A stretch of 64,000 bases of DNA, from contig CM061102.1 in NCBI GenBank assembly GCA_030770545.1, positions 5,755,501 through 5,819,500 on the forward strand, read 5' to 3'. Positions within the stretch are counted from its first letter, which is position 1, and the number at the start of each line of letters is the position of its first letter. Positions 35,543 through 46,500 of this stretch are shown here, piece after piece. The notes below the pieces were generated by a model that saw only the letters and a program-made list of their open reading frames with translations, ran no database searches and was not told the origin of the DNA. Source of the DNA: Macropodus opercularis (lineage: Eukaryota > Chordata > Actinopteri > Anabantiformes > Osphronemidae). A program made the position numbers and the translations under genes.

Positions 35543-35569
35543 CCCCCCCCCCCCCCCCCCCCCCCCCCC
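35543..35569. repeat. C27 homopolymer
   Basis: Twenty-seven uninterrupted C residues between AG and ATTTCCC. Long poly-C/poly-G runs are rare in vertebrate DNA. The tract could form an i-motif, or a quadruplex on the other strand. Its exact length may be an assembly or sequencing estimate. Confidence 0.9.
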
Positions 35570-36694
35570 ATTTCCCTTTTAAGACTTGATCACCCCTGAG
35601 GTTGTGTTTACTGTATGCAGAGAGGGAAGGAATAGAAAGTTTCACAAACTTTCTGGCAGTAATGTAGGTGCTGGACTTTTTAGTTGACGTCTATATAGAT
35701 GACTTCAGTTTTATGCCATTTGATGTATTTTGATGATGCCTGCCTGTATTCCAACATCAAAAGAGGACAGACTGCAGCAGATAATTTGTGCCTTCCTCTT
35801 AGGCCAGTGTAGCCCCACGTTGCAGGCTTTCTCTGAAGTTTCGTTGTGTTAACGCCCAGACAACCAGAGGATTATGCTGCACCCAGTCCCTGAGAATAAT
35901 CAGTCAGACCTGTGGAGAGGCTGCTTGGTAATTTTCCCTGCTGCACTGTCATCAGCGTAGCATCACCGTGTTTCTGCTTGGTATAAATACTGCATCAGTC
36001 GCCCTCCGTTGTTTTGCATACCTGTGTGTATGTGTGTGCTTAGCCTGCAGCCATTAGCAACAGCACGGCGGTGATAATGACTAAGACGTTTAAGGAGCTG
36101 GTCGTTTTTAAGTTACAGGAAAAAAGCCCAGTTACAACCCAGAAACCAGTGTGAAGAGCAACTTCATAGAAAGAGTTGGTTTTAATCTTTTTATTCTTCA
36201 GTAACATAACATTGTTCACTGTGCAGATGTTGATTCATGTTTGAGCTAAACCGTTTACCTCCTTACGACTGTCTTTTATTCTGTAGGTGCCTCTTTCCTA
36301 GACGGACTAAAATGCCATTTAGTCATTACATTTACAGAAAGGTCACATATAGAGCAGCTGTGATCTGACCTCCAAAAACGGCTGCATAAACACAGCCTTG
36401 TGTGACCTGGTGGCATTGTGCGTCATAATATAGGAATCTACTGCGAAGGCTCAACCGAACCGTGTGCGCTGCTATATTAGATGCTTGGAGCAGCTTTGGA
36501 CAATATATTCTGGCCTGTGCATCAGCAGGACGAGGGCAGCGTCTACTCTCTTTACTAAGGTCAGATCATGATTGGTTTCATTTTGCTTCCAACTGATGAA
36601 CAATTGTAGAAGAACTATTAGACGATAATTCCACTGATAGTGTAGGTAAATTGTAGATGAATTTGAAAGGCAAACTGATGCAACTACACTAGTC

Positions 36695-36990
36695 TAGAAG
36701 TACATGTAGGCAGCTCGAACGCTGTTGTTGAAAAGCTTTTCACCATTTTCTGAACTTAGCTGCAGGGATTTGCTCCACTTCAGCCACAAGAGAATGAGGG
36801 AAGCCGGCCACTGATGTGACTTGCTGTCAATATTCAACCTCGTCCCAATGGTGTTGAGCAGAGCTGAGGCAGAGTATTGTTTAAAATATGACCGTATATA
36901 GTAGCATCGAGTGAAGTCTTTCTGTGGAACCAAGGGGCCTGCTCCAGCCATCACCAACCCCTCCTGGAGTAAACAGAACCGCTGTGGTGG
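36695..36990 (-). pseudogene. Tc1-like transposase remnant A
   Basis: On the minus strand the block resembles the end of a Tc1-family transposase. AGPLVPQKD (about 36,905-36,940) matches the conserved GPLVP... block. Further along, TSVAGFPHSLVAEVEQIPAA matches the C-terminal pattern (TSVPDLTNALLAEW..IP...) leading to the last helices; the minus-strand sequence contains frameshifts and stops. The region between these blocks is shortened, so internal deletion is likely. It is related to the remnant at 39.8 kb, with about 75% identity by eye over 60 bp in the same orientation. Confidence 0.7.
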
Positions 36991-36999
36991 GCTCACACT

Positions 37000-39825
37000 G
37001 GACTGGCTGTGCTGTGTTTGTGCAGCAGGGACAGGAAGTGTGTTCTCTTACCTACAGTACGTGTGTGTTTGGTTTGTGTTTGCTGTGTTTAGCTTTGCAC
37101 TGCTACCTTTCTAGGAAATTAATTCCCACAGCTAAGCAATGACTTGATTCCATTCCCCATTACTTTAATCAGCTTTACAGTACTTAGCAATTACAGTTGC
37201 CCAAAGCAAAACAAAACCTGTGGATTTAAACCGTAGCAGACATACTTGTTAAAAAGTATTTAAAAACTCAATACAAGCGGCCAAACCTGCGTTGTGACCC
37301 ACTGTGAGAACGAACGGCTTCACTTTCCTCCCAGTCACACAAAGTGGAGCTGCTCACACCTCCCCGAGTGGCAAACTTACTGGATGGGCCCTCTCTGCAC
37401 TTAGCCTTCATGAAATATTGCTGAGACGTTGTAGCTTTAATTCACCCTACGTTAGACTCATCCCATGTGACAGACGCAAGGCCTGAGCAGAGCTTATTTG
37501 TGTTTTAGCGCACGTTGACTCAGAGGGAAGGTTTTTCAAAGGAACAGCGAACCAGGGAAGTTGTATAACCCTGGAAAAGTGGTTAGAATGGATTATTAGT
37601 ACTGATGCCTCTAATTGGGTTTAATGCACCCTATGTACTTTCATTTACACACTGTTCTAACACAGACTTAATTCCTTGGCAGGAACACAGATCTTTGGAA
37701 AAGTTGATTTCTTTAGTGAAATCACACTAAAACCCTTGCAATGAAATCTGCATGGTATGAAGACAGGCCATTCGATGTGTGCACAAAATCCAAACAGCCT
37801 CCTAAACTCCCCACAGTGGGAGGCCGAGTATTTGATATCGAACATGTTTCACATTACAGACTGCCGAAGCAGCAGTGAATAGATTTCTCTGACATAGTTG
37901 TATTTTTGTGCTGTGCACTGTCTCCAAAGAGCAGGCGGAGCACCACACCGTTTCAAGAGATTAGAGGTTGGTCAGCCCGAGGAACCAAATCGATACATCC
38001 TCTCAGGGAAAGGATTGACCATCCATTGATTCAGACCTAACAGGAGCTCGAGATGCACCAAAGCAGACTGATGATAAGAGTATATCCACCTTGCAGCTTG
38101 ATTTCTGAGTCCCAGAAACCAGGGTGGCATTTATGTGCTCATCAAAACAGTGATTAGGTGAGGCCAAATTACTGCGTTTGGAAAAGCAGAGTGCAACACA
38201 GCAGTTTGTTGTTCTGATTCAAATGTGGAGGAGCAGGACACCTCTGTCCTTGGCAACGTTACGATTAATGAGGTTATACTTCTGCTTGTACTGTAGCATC
38301 ACGATGTTTTCATTTATCAATAACAACTGACTGGACGCTTTATAGCCAAATGTGAGATTTAGAAAGAGCCTCAGGCAGCGGCTACATGTGTTACTTAAAA
38401 TAAGACTCATTTGAGAAGACAAAATAACCGGGCGCTCATTTAAATGCTTATGCTCTGAATGAGGGATCAAATCAGGTTTTACTGTGTGACTTTGGCATCT
38501 ACAGTCAGTGGAAGCCGACATCTGACAGAGTGGCTGATGCCAAACATTCACGTGGTTATGAAACGTACCTGGAAGCTTTTGTTTTCCTCAAATGAAACAA
38601 AGTGTCCACCAGCACCTGATGCTGTGGTAAATGACGTTAAACAGGTTAAGATACAAAGGCCTGTGTGTGTCACATAAAAAATAATATGTTTCGTCACATG
38701 CTTGCCTCTAAACAGAAACCGTTTAAAGTCCTTCCTTTTATACGATTCCAGTTGGGGCAACAATCTTGTTTTCCACCACATTGTCTTTCCTCTCACTGCT
38801 CAGAGGCAATAAACCTGCTCTTATTGGCTGTCTTTTCCAAGAGTGTAATCTCACCCAGGTTGAGCAGCATTTAATTGCTATTCGCATTCTCCTGTTATCT
38901 TCCATAGGAAGGAAGAATTTAAATGCCCGACAGACAAAATTAGGTTTCTGTTGTGTGGAAATTTATCCTGTAGTATAGCTGCTGCCCTCGTAATTAGCCC
39001 TGCCAATGACAACTGCAGGCTTATTGCAAAACAAACCCAAAGGCTGGATGCTGATGTGTGATGTGGATTGGGTTGTTTTGCTCTGACACTTGCCTATTGT
39101 CTTTGCAACCTGCATTAATACTGAGCCTTTGAACGACGACCTTGGCCACTGGTTTGAGCACCGGAGACGGCGGCTCATTGAATTGAGCTCAGTACTTCCT
39201 ATGTGACCTGTCTCTGTCTGTTTAACAGGCCTAATTTAAACTGTTAATTCGCGCTGCGTCGTGATGGCGCGATAATGACTGGGGAAGAATGTAAAGCATG
39301 TGTCCAATTTTTTTTTACAAGTACAAGTCAAGGGTCCGGCTTTTTCCAGCTTTGAGGGGTTTCTCATTCAGTAAGGCAAATCAGGCCTCAGAGCTTTGAC
39401 GGGACCCTTTCTCATCTCCCTGGCTTTGTCAAGGCTAGTTCATTTCACTCTATTCAGGTGCACCACATTGTGCGCTGCCTCTCTGCCCATGCATTTCATT
39501 TGCCAGTCCTTTGTTTTGAATCCTGCTGGAGATGAACTGCAGGCACTGAGTCGGAGCTAAGGCAGGGATTAGGACCACTCGTTTCACGCTTTCTTGGAGG
39601 TGGGCTAACTTTGAAAATGTCAAGGAGGGTGAGGTGATACAACTCTATTTCAATACATACTGTAGTCACATCATGGCTATTATGTGGAGCTGGGGCAGAA
39701 GTCTGCCACTTAGACTGGTCTTTAAAGAGCTATTATATATGATCAACTAGATCTTTCATTCGTATTGTGTGCAGTGTGCACTACCGTACCAAAGCAGGGC
39801 ATGCAGGCAGTACATGATTAGCCAA
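37000..39825. other. Presumed intron 1 between two Tc1 remnants
   Basis: No exon is recognised. A block at about 38,975-39,140 has the look of a conserved noncoding element, with TAATTA and balanced base composition. The remainder is unremarkable A+T-rich DNA. Confidence 0.4.
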
Positions 39826-39829
39826 CACC

Positions 39830-40030
39830 ATATTCCAAACAGCCGAGCATTAATCCACTGCTATAACAACCTCCACTCATGACAAAAGCCTTCCACCAGA
39901 TTTTGGAACCTGGCTGCAGGGATGTGCTTCCATTCAGCTGCGAGAGCATTAGTGAGGTCGACCACTGATGTGGAGCGATAAGGTCTGCTGGACTGGGCTT
40001 CTTTCGGGGCTCTGTGCATGTCAGTGCATT
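39830..40030 (-). pseudogene. Tc1-like transposase remnant B
   Basis: The minus strand reads RPYRSTSVVDLTNALAAEWK, then HIPAARFQNLVEGF and HEWRLL before a stop. This matches the Tc1-family C-terminus of the form TSVPDLTNAL..EW..IP...QNLVESLPRR. The upstream catalytic blocks are absent, the frame shifts relative to the longest open frame, and no inverted terminal repeats were identified. It is a fossil in the same orientation as remnant A. Confidence 0.8.
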
Positions 40031-43000
40031 TTTCCATAATGTTTTTCTGGATGTGGCTCGTGTGCGAGTGTGTTTGTCGAAACGGGAATCGGCCGTTCTC
40101 AGACTGCCCTCTTCGCTCCTCTTCGTTATCATTGTTTAAAATACACTGTCGTTACTACATTATTACCCTTCCTTCCTGGAGAAAATATTGAAATTGTCAA
40201 ATTACTGTAACATTGTTGTTTGAAAATATCTAACAAGGTTTGTCTTGAAATTCTGCTTTTTTAAAATAGATTTTTGTCTTGAAACAAATTAAGCTCTCAT
40301 AGCTATGGACACTAGCTTTTTTGCCAAGGCTTATCTGTCGAGTGGTTGTAGCCGTGAGTAAACATTCATTAAATCTCACATTCATCCGTTGCGTCTGCAT
40401 CACCTTTTGTTTCCCTGTTATCCCATTCTTTCCTCCAGAAAAAGAGAAATCCAAACAACAAATCAAAATAGAAGCTGCAAACTCTCATTTGTTAATCAAA
40501 CTTGGGACAAGAGGTAATTAATTCTTTGGAATCAGTCAATTAATTTGCATAATAAGAGGTACCATAATTATGACTTCTGCTACTCAAGCCCAAATTTGTA
40601 ATTAGAGATTTATTCTGCATTACAGCAGAAAAGCCTGTTTTTTGGGAGCTGGTTCAGAGAGGAGATTGAGCATCCCTAGCTGTGGGATGGAAAGACTGGC
40701 AGGGCTGCATCGGAATAAAAGCGTTTCCTCCACAGCTCTCCTTGTGCTCAGCCCCGGGGGGAAGTGCTCGGAGGACTGATCTTCTAATCTGTAAAGAACC
40801 AAGACCTCAGCTTTTAGGGGCCCCAGTCTCTCTCCTCTCCTGCTCCTCGCCTCTTTCTCCCCAGCTTAGTTTTTCCATTTGCAAAGAAATGCATGATTTT
40901 TTATTTTTTTTAAATGGTAGTGGTGTGACTGTAAAAACAAAAACAAAACTAAACTGGGGTGGCGCTGGAAGATGAAGGGTTTCATTAGAGAGGAGATATT
41001 AGCCTTGTGCTGCATGCTTACTCAGCTGTGGGGCCTTGAGAGGGCAGAAGGCGAAATAAAGGAAATTTAAAGAATAAAACTAAAATAATGGAGGAAACGT
41101 CGCTGGTTGTTGTGAGAGGAGTCGGATCGATCTCAGCTAATCACCCAATTTACTTGGCTATATAAGGTCAATTAAAGGATTCCAGTTACTTGGAGGATAC
41201 ACGGTGCTGTGCCACGAAGCAAATGAGCACTTTCAGGCTTGTTGCTTTCAACATTATGAGGAGTTTGTTTTTGTTTTTTTGCACATATGCAAAAATATGG
41301 TTGAATGCGGGAAATATCCTAACTAAAACACGGTTTATCTTATGGGTCTTATTGTGCGCGTTGTACCGTATTTTGGTTTGACACTGAACTCAACCTGGTT
41401 CCATCCACTCTGGGTGGTTCATCTGAAGCATCTTGGTGCATTTTGGAATCCATTCCATTGTGTTCTTAGAATGAAGGAACTGCATATTCTGCATATTGCA
41501 CAACGTTATTTACATGTAATTACATCCTTAAACGCTGTGACTGCTAATATATTACAGCACCACATTGCTGTCAGCCTTACTATAATATTTAGGCCAACAT
41601 CGTCCAAAACTTGTTTCACTGACTCTGAATATTAAGGAAGTACTGAGACTCCATTGAAGCTGAACCTGGCAAGCTGCACAAGACTGTGCCTCTCAGCCCG
41701 TCTCTGTTTATTTCTCTTACTGTCACCCTTGGACACATTTCTGTTCCACAGTGTTAATGTTGTGATGAGTCCTAGATGGGTCATTTCCTGGCAGTGAAGG
41801 AGTCGGTCCCCAAGAGTTGCTTTGCAACACACAATTCTCAAGAGTTGATATTCAAGTTCCAATTAAAGACGCACTCTTCCCACTTGGGTTTAGTTGTCCA
41901 AGCAAGTTGTTGTGCGTTCCTTATGAAAGTAGCGCCATTTAAAACCATAGCTGATATGCTTTTCTATTGGTGTTGGAGTGTTTTGTAAGATGAGATTTGT
42001 TTCTGTTGCTCATTTTGAAGGACGTCTTGGTTTCGTCTTAGTTTTTACATCAGCTGTGACCAATGATTCCAAGTAGTTGGACACATTCCTTGCTTTGTCT
42101 CTGAGTATCAGCCAGTGGAATCTGTTGTAATGCTTAAACGTTGCTTCGGGGACAGATTCTGCCAAAATTCTCAAGTCCGAGAGACGTCAGGGGTGTAAGA
42201 GTTCAGCTCTATTCATTTGATTGCATTTTATTTATCTAAGGACTGCCTGACATTGTAATGACGTTGAAACACTTGAAATGATATTGCACATGTACAGAGT
42301 AGAACTAGAACAAGGCATCAATGATGCAAACATGTCGATTTCTGTGGAATGCCTCCATGCGTTAGTGTTTATGTTCACACCCAATTAAACCTCATGTGGC
42401 CTCAACCAGACATGCTGGAATCCATCTTTATCCTGAAAAACCCAGAAAACAATCGTCACGTGTGGGATTCTTTAAACAGACACAAAATGGTGTTTTGCAT
42501 GCTTTGTAAACCTGAACTGGCCTAACGTTACCGTAGTATCTCAACTTGTATGCACCAGCATCTCACATCAAAACAGCCCGGGGCTCTTCGATCTGTGGTG
42601 AGACAGCAGCACGGGTATTTATTACGCAGAGTATCGCCAGGTTGCTGGTTGGCATCCGCGCCTATGAATAGTTGTGTTCTTACAGTATGTGTTGTGTTGC
42701 AGACAAGAAGCGAGGGAAAGACTGACACCTATGGCACCACCACTTCCTGGTGCATTTGCAAGCAGCATGAAGAAAAAACAAGACCGACTAACACTGCAAA
42801 CGCTGCTTTTGCACATAAGAAAAAATATTTTATTTACTTATTAAATGCAACTTTTATTAAGTGGCTTAATGCACATAGAACTAATCTGGTTCTGCAACAT
42901 TAATTCAAATGTCATTCCCATTGATGTGCTGTCCCTGCACCTTCACACGCTCTGGAACAGGGATTTGTTCGTATTTTCCACAACTTTGACGTTAACCCGA

Positions 43001-43033
43001 AGTGGCCATGTCATAAATAGGGAAAATGCCTTT

Positions 43034-43049
43034 CCACCACCACCACCAC
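43034..43049. repeat. (CCA)5 trinucleotide run
   Basis: Five CCA units just left of a CpG-enriched patch. Confidence 0.9.
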
Positions 43050-46000
43050 TGGAATATTCATGAAGTCGACGCCGCAGTAAATTGAACGAAGGCTGCTGTA
43101 AAATGTGGTGACAGTAGCTGCAGGCCCAGGGCTGTCGCTCCCTGCCAGGATGGAAGGCGTAGAGCTGAATGCGGTGCAGGCTTCCTCTGACGGAGTATTA
43201 ACCGAACAGCAGAAACAGCTGGAGTTACATAACAGTTCCTCCACATTTTGTCTGCACGCAGGGCAGAGGAGCTTTGGTTGGGGCTGAATGCCATTTTGAA
43301 ACCGCTCCTGCGCACATGCGACTGTGTAAAAGCGCCCGTGTGCTGCTCCAGGAAACGCTGTGTGGCGTCGGGTGCTGCAGTGACACTGTCACCGTGTTCG
43401 TGTCGGGCTGGTGTGTGCTGTGGTGTTCGTCTCAGCGAGACTTGGTGCTTGGTGGGTAGCTCAGCGCTGTCAGGGGCGGATGGGAACCTGAGCTAATTCA
43501 AGCATGTAACCACTCTGAGCAGGCCCCCCCCCCCACCTTTCATCCCCCAGTTTATATCATGCACAACGCGTCATGCTAACGAGAGCGTGCTCCTCTAGAG
43601 AATCGTTTCGCTTTAACGAATAGCCATGGTTGGATTTCTAGAAGCGATGTAGAGTAGTCTGTTATAGACTTTGCAGATGAACACATTTCCCTGTTGCTAA
43701 GACACGTTGCCCATCGCCAGTATCTAACATACTGTATGGAGATGTGTCATCAAGGTCAAGAACAGATGAGAACGTGATGGCGTTTTTACGAGGTGCCCCT
43801 CATCTACTGTACCTTATGCAGGTAGATGCGACTGCTAGAAAAGTTGTAAAATGCGTTATTTAAATCCAAGGCCTTGCATTGTGGCCGAAGGCCTTTTTTA
43901 GTCCATTAGGAAAAAAAAGTTGTTGAATTGTTCTTCTGGGGAAAGATTGTTGTTTAACCAGTTCAACATAAAAAATAAGGGCCTGAAAGACACTTTTCTA
44001 AACCTTGAAATAAGTATTTCATCACTTCTGTCAATAATCTTTGTTTGCTGAGATGAATCAGCATCCCACAGGCCTTGCTCTGATGCAGTGAATGAAAAGC
44101 AGCCCTACACAACGGGTCAAAGGAGGAGGGTAGAAGGCAGATCAAGGCAGTGGCATTGGTTGTCAAAAGGCAGTTAGAAATGTGGGCTGTTGTGTTGGAG
44201 ACGCATGTTGGCAGAGCTCCATAGCTCTTCAGTAGCTCAGAGAGGAGGACCTTGGCCATTCAGTCATGCACAGGAAGGGAACTAGCCGCTGCTTTACCAA
44301 CTTTGAGCTTCTTTTCACACATTCTGTGCAACTTGCAGTCATCGAGGAACAGGGGGAGCGTGGGTCAAGGTGCACAACCCACCTTGTTCTCTGGCAGTGA
44401 ATGGTAGCGCATCGTCCCTGGCAACGGTGTGTTTTCACTGTACTGTCTTTGTCTGAGAAACAAACAAGGGTGATATTTTGCAGGACTACCTCCCTTTGCA
44501 CCTCAGAGTAACAGTATTACAATAGTGTTTAATGAGATTTAACGTGAAGTGTTTTTATTCTTTCAGGGCAATGTGGAAAAGCACTTTGTTTTGTAGCAAT
44601 GATCTGGAACGGTCGTGGCCAAATGGGGAAGAAACGGGGAGAAAATGTGCTTTAATAAAAAGCCAGAACAACAAAAGTGCAAACACAAGCAACAGAGGAG
44701 AACAAACAAAGACCGAATCAAATGATGAGGCAGGTTACAGCTGAGGAACAACAAGCTTTGTGTGGGTGACTGACAAACACAACAAGCCAATACAAGTGAG
44801 ACCTAGTTTAAAGGGAATAAAACAAGCAATGAAACAGCACGGTGACTGTCGGGGTAGTTATTAAACTGGAGAGCAACAGCATGCATCTGGATTAGGGTCT
44901 CTGATGGCAGCCTCAAAAACAGGAACAGATTAATTTGTCCAGTCGGAGTCTTATGCAACTCATTCCAGTCTCGGCCCAGTGAGGTGGAATGAGAAGGAAA
45001 TCCCAGGGGAGGGCTGGCTTTGAGGACTTTATACACACACCACGGTCTAGGTATTGTATTTAGGAATTAAAAGCTTTAAGAAAGAAACGTGCGCATATCA
45101 TTTTTAAATCACTACATCACCAGATCCTAATTATGGTAAAGCTGTAATAATCGTACCAAATTTATATGTCAACATCCTTTTTTAGATTGTGTGTTTATCA
45201 GCAGATGCTGTAAGAATGTGGGGTATTAACAAAGCAGACAACAAACAGACTCTCTCGGCTCTGTGCAGCGAGGTGGGAAGTAGGAGGCTCAATATTAAAT
45301 GAAAGGGAGCATATTAGGCAAACGGCTCGCATAACAATGACCACGGACAAGTTCGGTAAACAGTGTTAAAAATTAGTGATGTGAACTTTTTGTTGTCTTA
45401 TAGTTTGTGCACCCACTTTGGAAGCACATATGTCGTTATATACACACGATACTGCACTGGAAACAGTAAAAGCTCATCCCTTGAAATGCAAGCGTGTCTC
45501 CTCTAGGTTCACATCTGCAGGCTAGTTAGTTAAATAATGGAACTAAAGGGACCGTAGTCCTGTTGCGATCCGGTCAAATGAACCTGATCTTTAATACAAC
45601 GGCAAGGGAAACAGTGTTGCAGTCTTCCTTGGAGCACAATACTCTTCCTTCTCGGTTTTGAAAGTGCATTCCAAAAATTGCAGGATTGCATAACATGAAG
45701 ACATAGGTCTTTGTAATATAAGCAGGTTGTGTAATATAATATTGCCTTTTTTTATGGAGAACAGAATTGAACTTGTTTGCACACCTTCAAACAATTATAG
45801 CCCAGTGGAAAAAAAGGCCTGAGTGATGGAGTTCAGTAGCATATCTCCAGGGACGACGTTACTGGAAGCTGCTTCTTCCAACCTTACATGGACGTCTGTG
45901 CCTCGGCAGAGTGAAATAACCACCAGATTCATATGACAACAGGTGTAAATCAAGCTCAGATTTGGTGAGAACGTCCTTAAAAGTCCATTTTCTCTGCTTG

Positions 46001-46459
46001 CTTCAATAGAACATGTGTAAGGTTTTGGAAAGGCGCTTCTGCAACGTCCAACCAAAGCCACAAAGTTCAAACAGAAGAAAGCTCTACTGCCTGGTTCTGT
46101 CGACCCACTAATGGACGTCTCTCTCTTGTTCATACTACTGAAAACATTTGAAACGCAGACAACATGTTCCTGTGAACTAGGAAAAGGAGGAAGAGACTTG
46201 CAGAAGGTTCTGTTGCAGCACTGTTGGGGAAGAGCACTTGTTTTAATGTAAAGGCAGCCATTTCATTTTGCCACAATAAAACAATATGACCACTAGAGGA
46301 TAGATGCTCCTTAAATTGTCCAGCTGGTGCTTTTGGCACAGCCTGACTTCAGCTGCTGCTCCATTGTGTTAGTAATATATTTGATCTACGGGTTTTTTAG
46401 GAAGTTTTGTGATTATGCTGGTTTGTCCAACGATTATAAGGTCAAAACTGTTTTTATAC

Positions 46460-46500
46460 ATAAAATAAATAAATATATAAATAAATAAATAATATATAAA
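46460..46500. repeat. (AAAT)n-type simple repeat
   Basis: An interrupted AAAT/ATAT array of about 40 bp (TAAATAAATATATAAATAAA...). Confidence 0.9.

Larger units (their letters stand above)
31081..36694. other. Presumed intron 1, second segment
   Basis: No exon is recognised. It contains a CpG-enriched patch at about 33,230-33,620 within which a 99-codon frame begins (33,459-33,758, no domain), a 98-bp tandem duplication at 34,446-34,640, and a C27 tract at 35,543-35,569. Confidence 0.4.

Noticed and set aside
43456..43490. GTAGCTCAGCGCTGTC resembling a tRNA D-arm/A-box
   Set aside because: No matching B-box, anticodon stem or acceptor stem at the required spacing.
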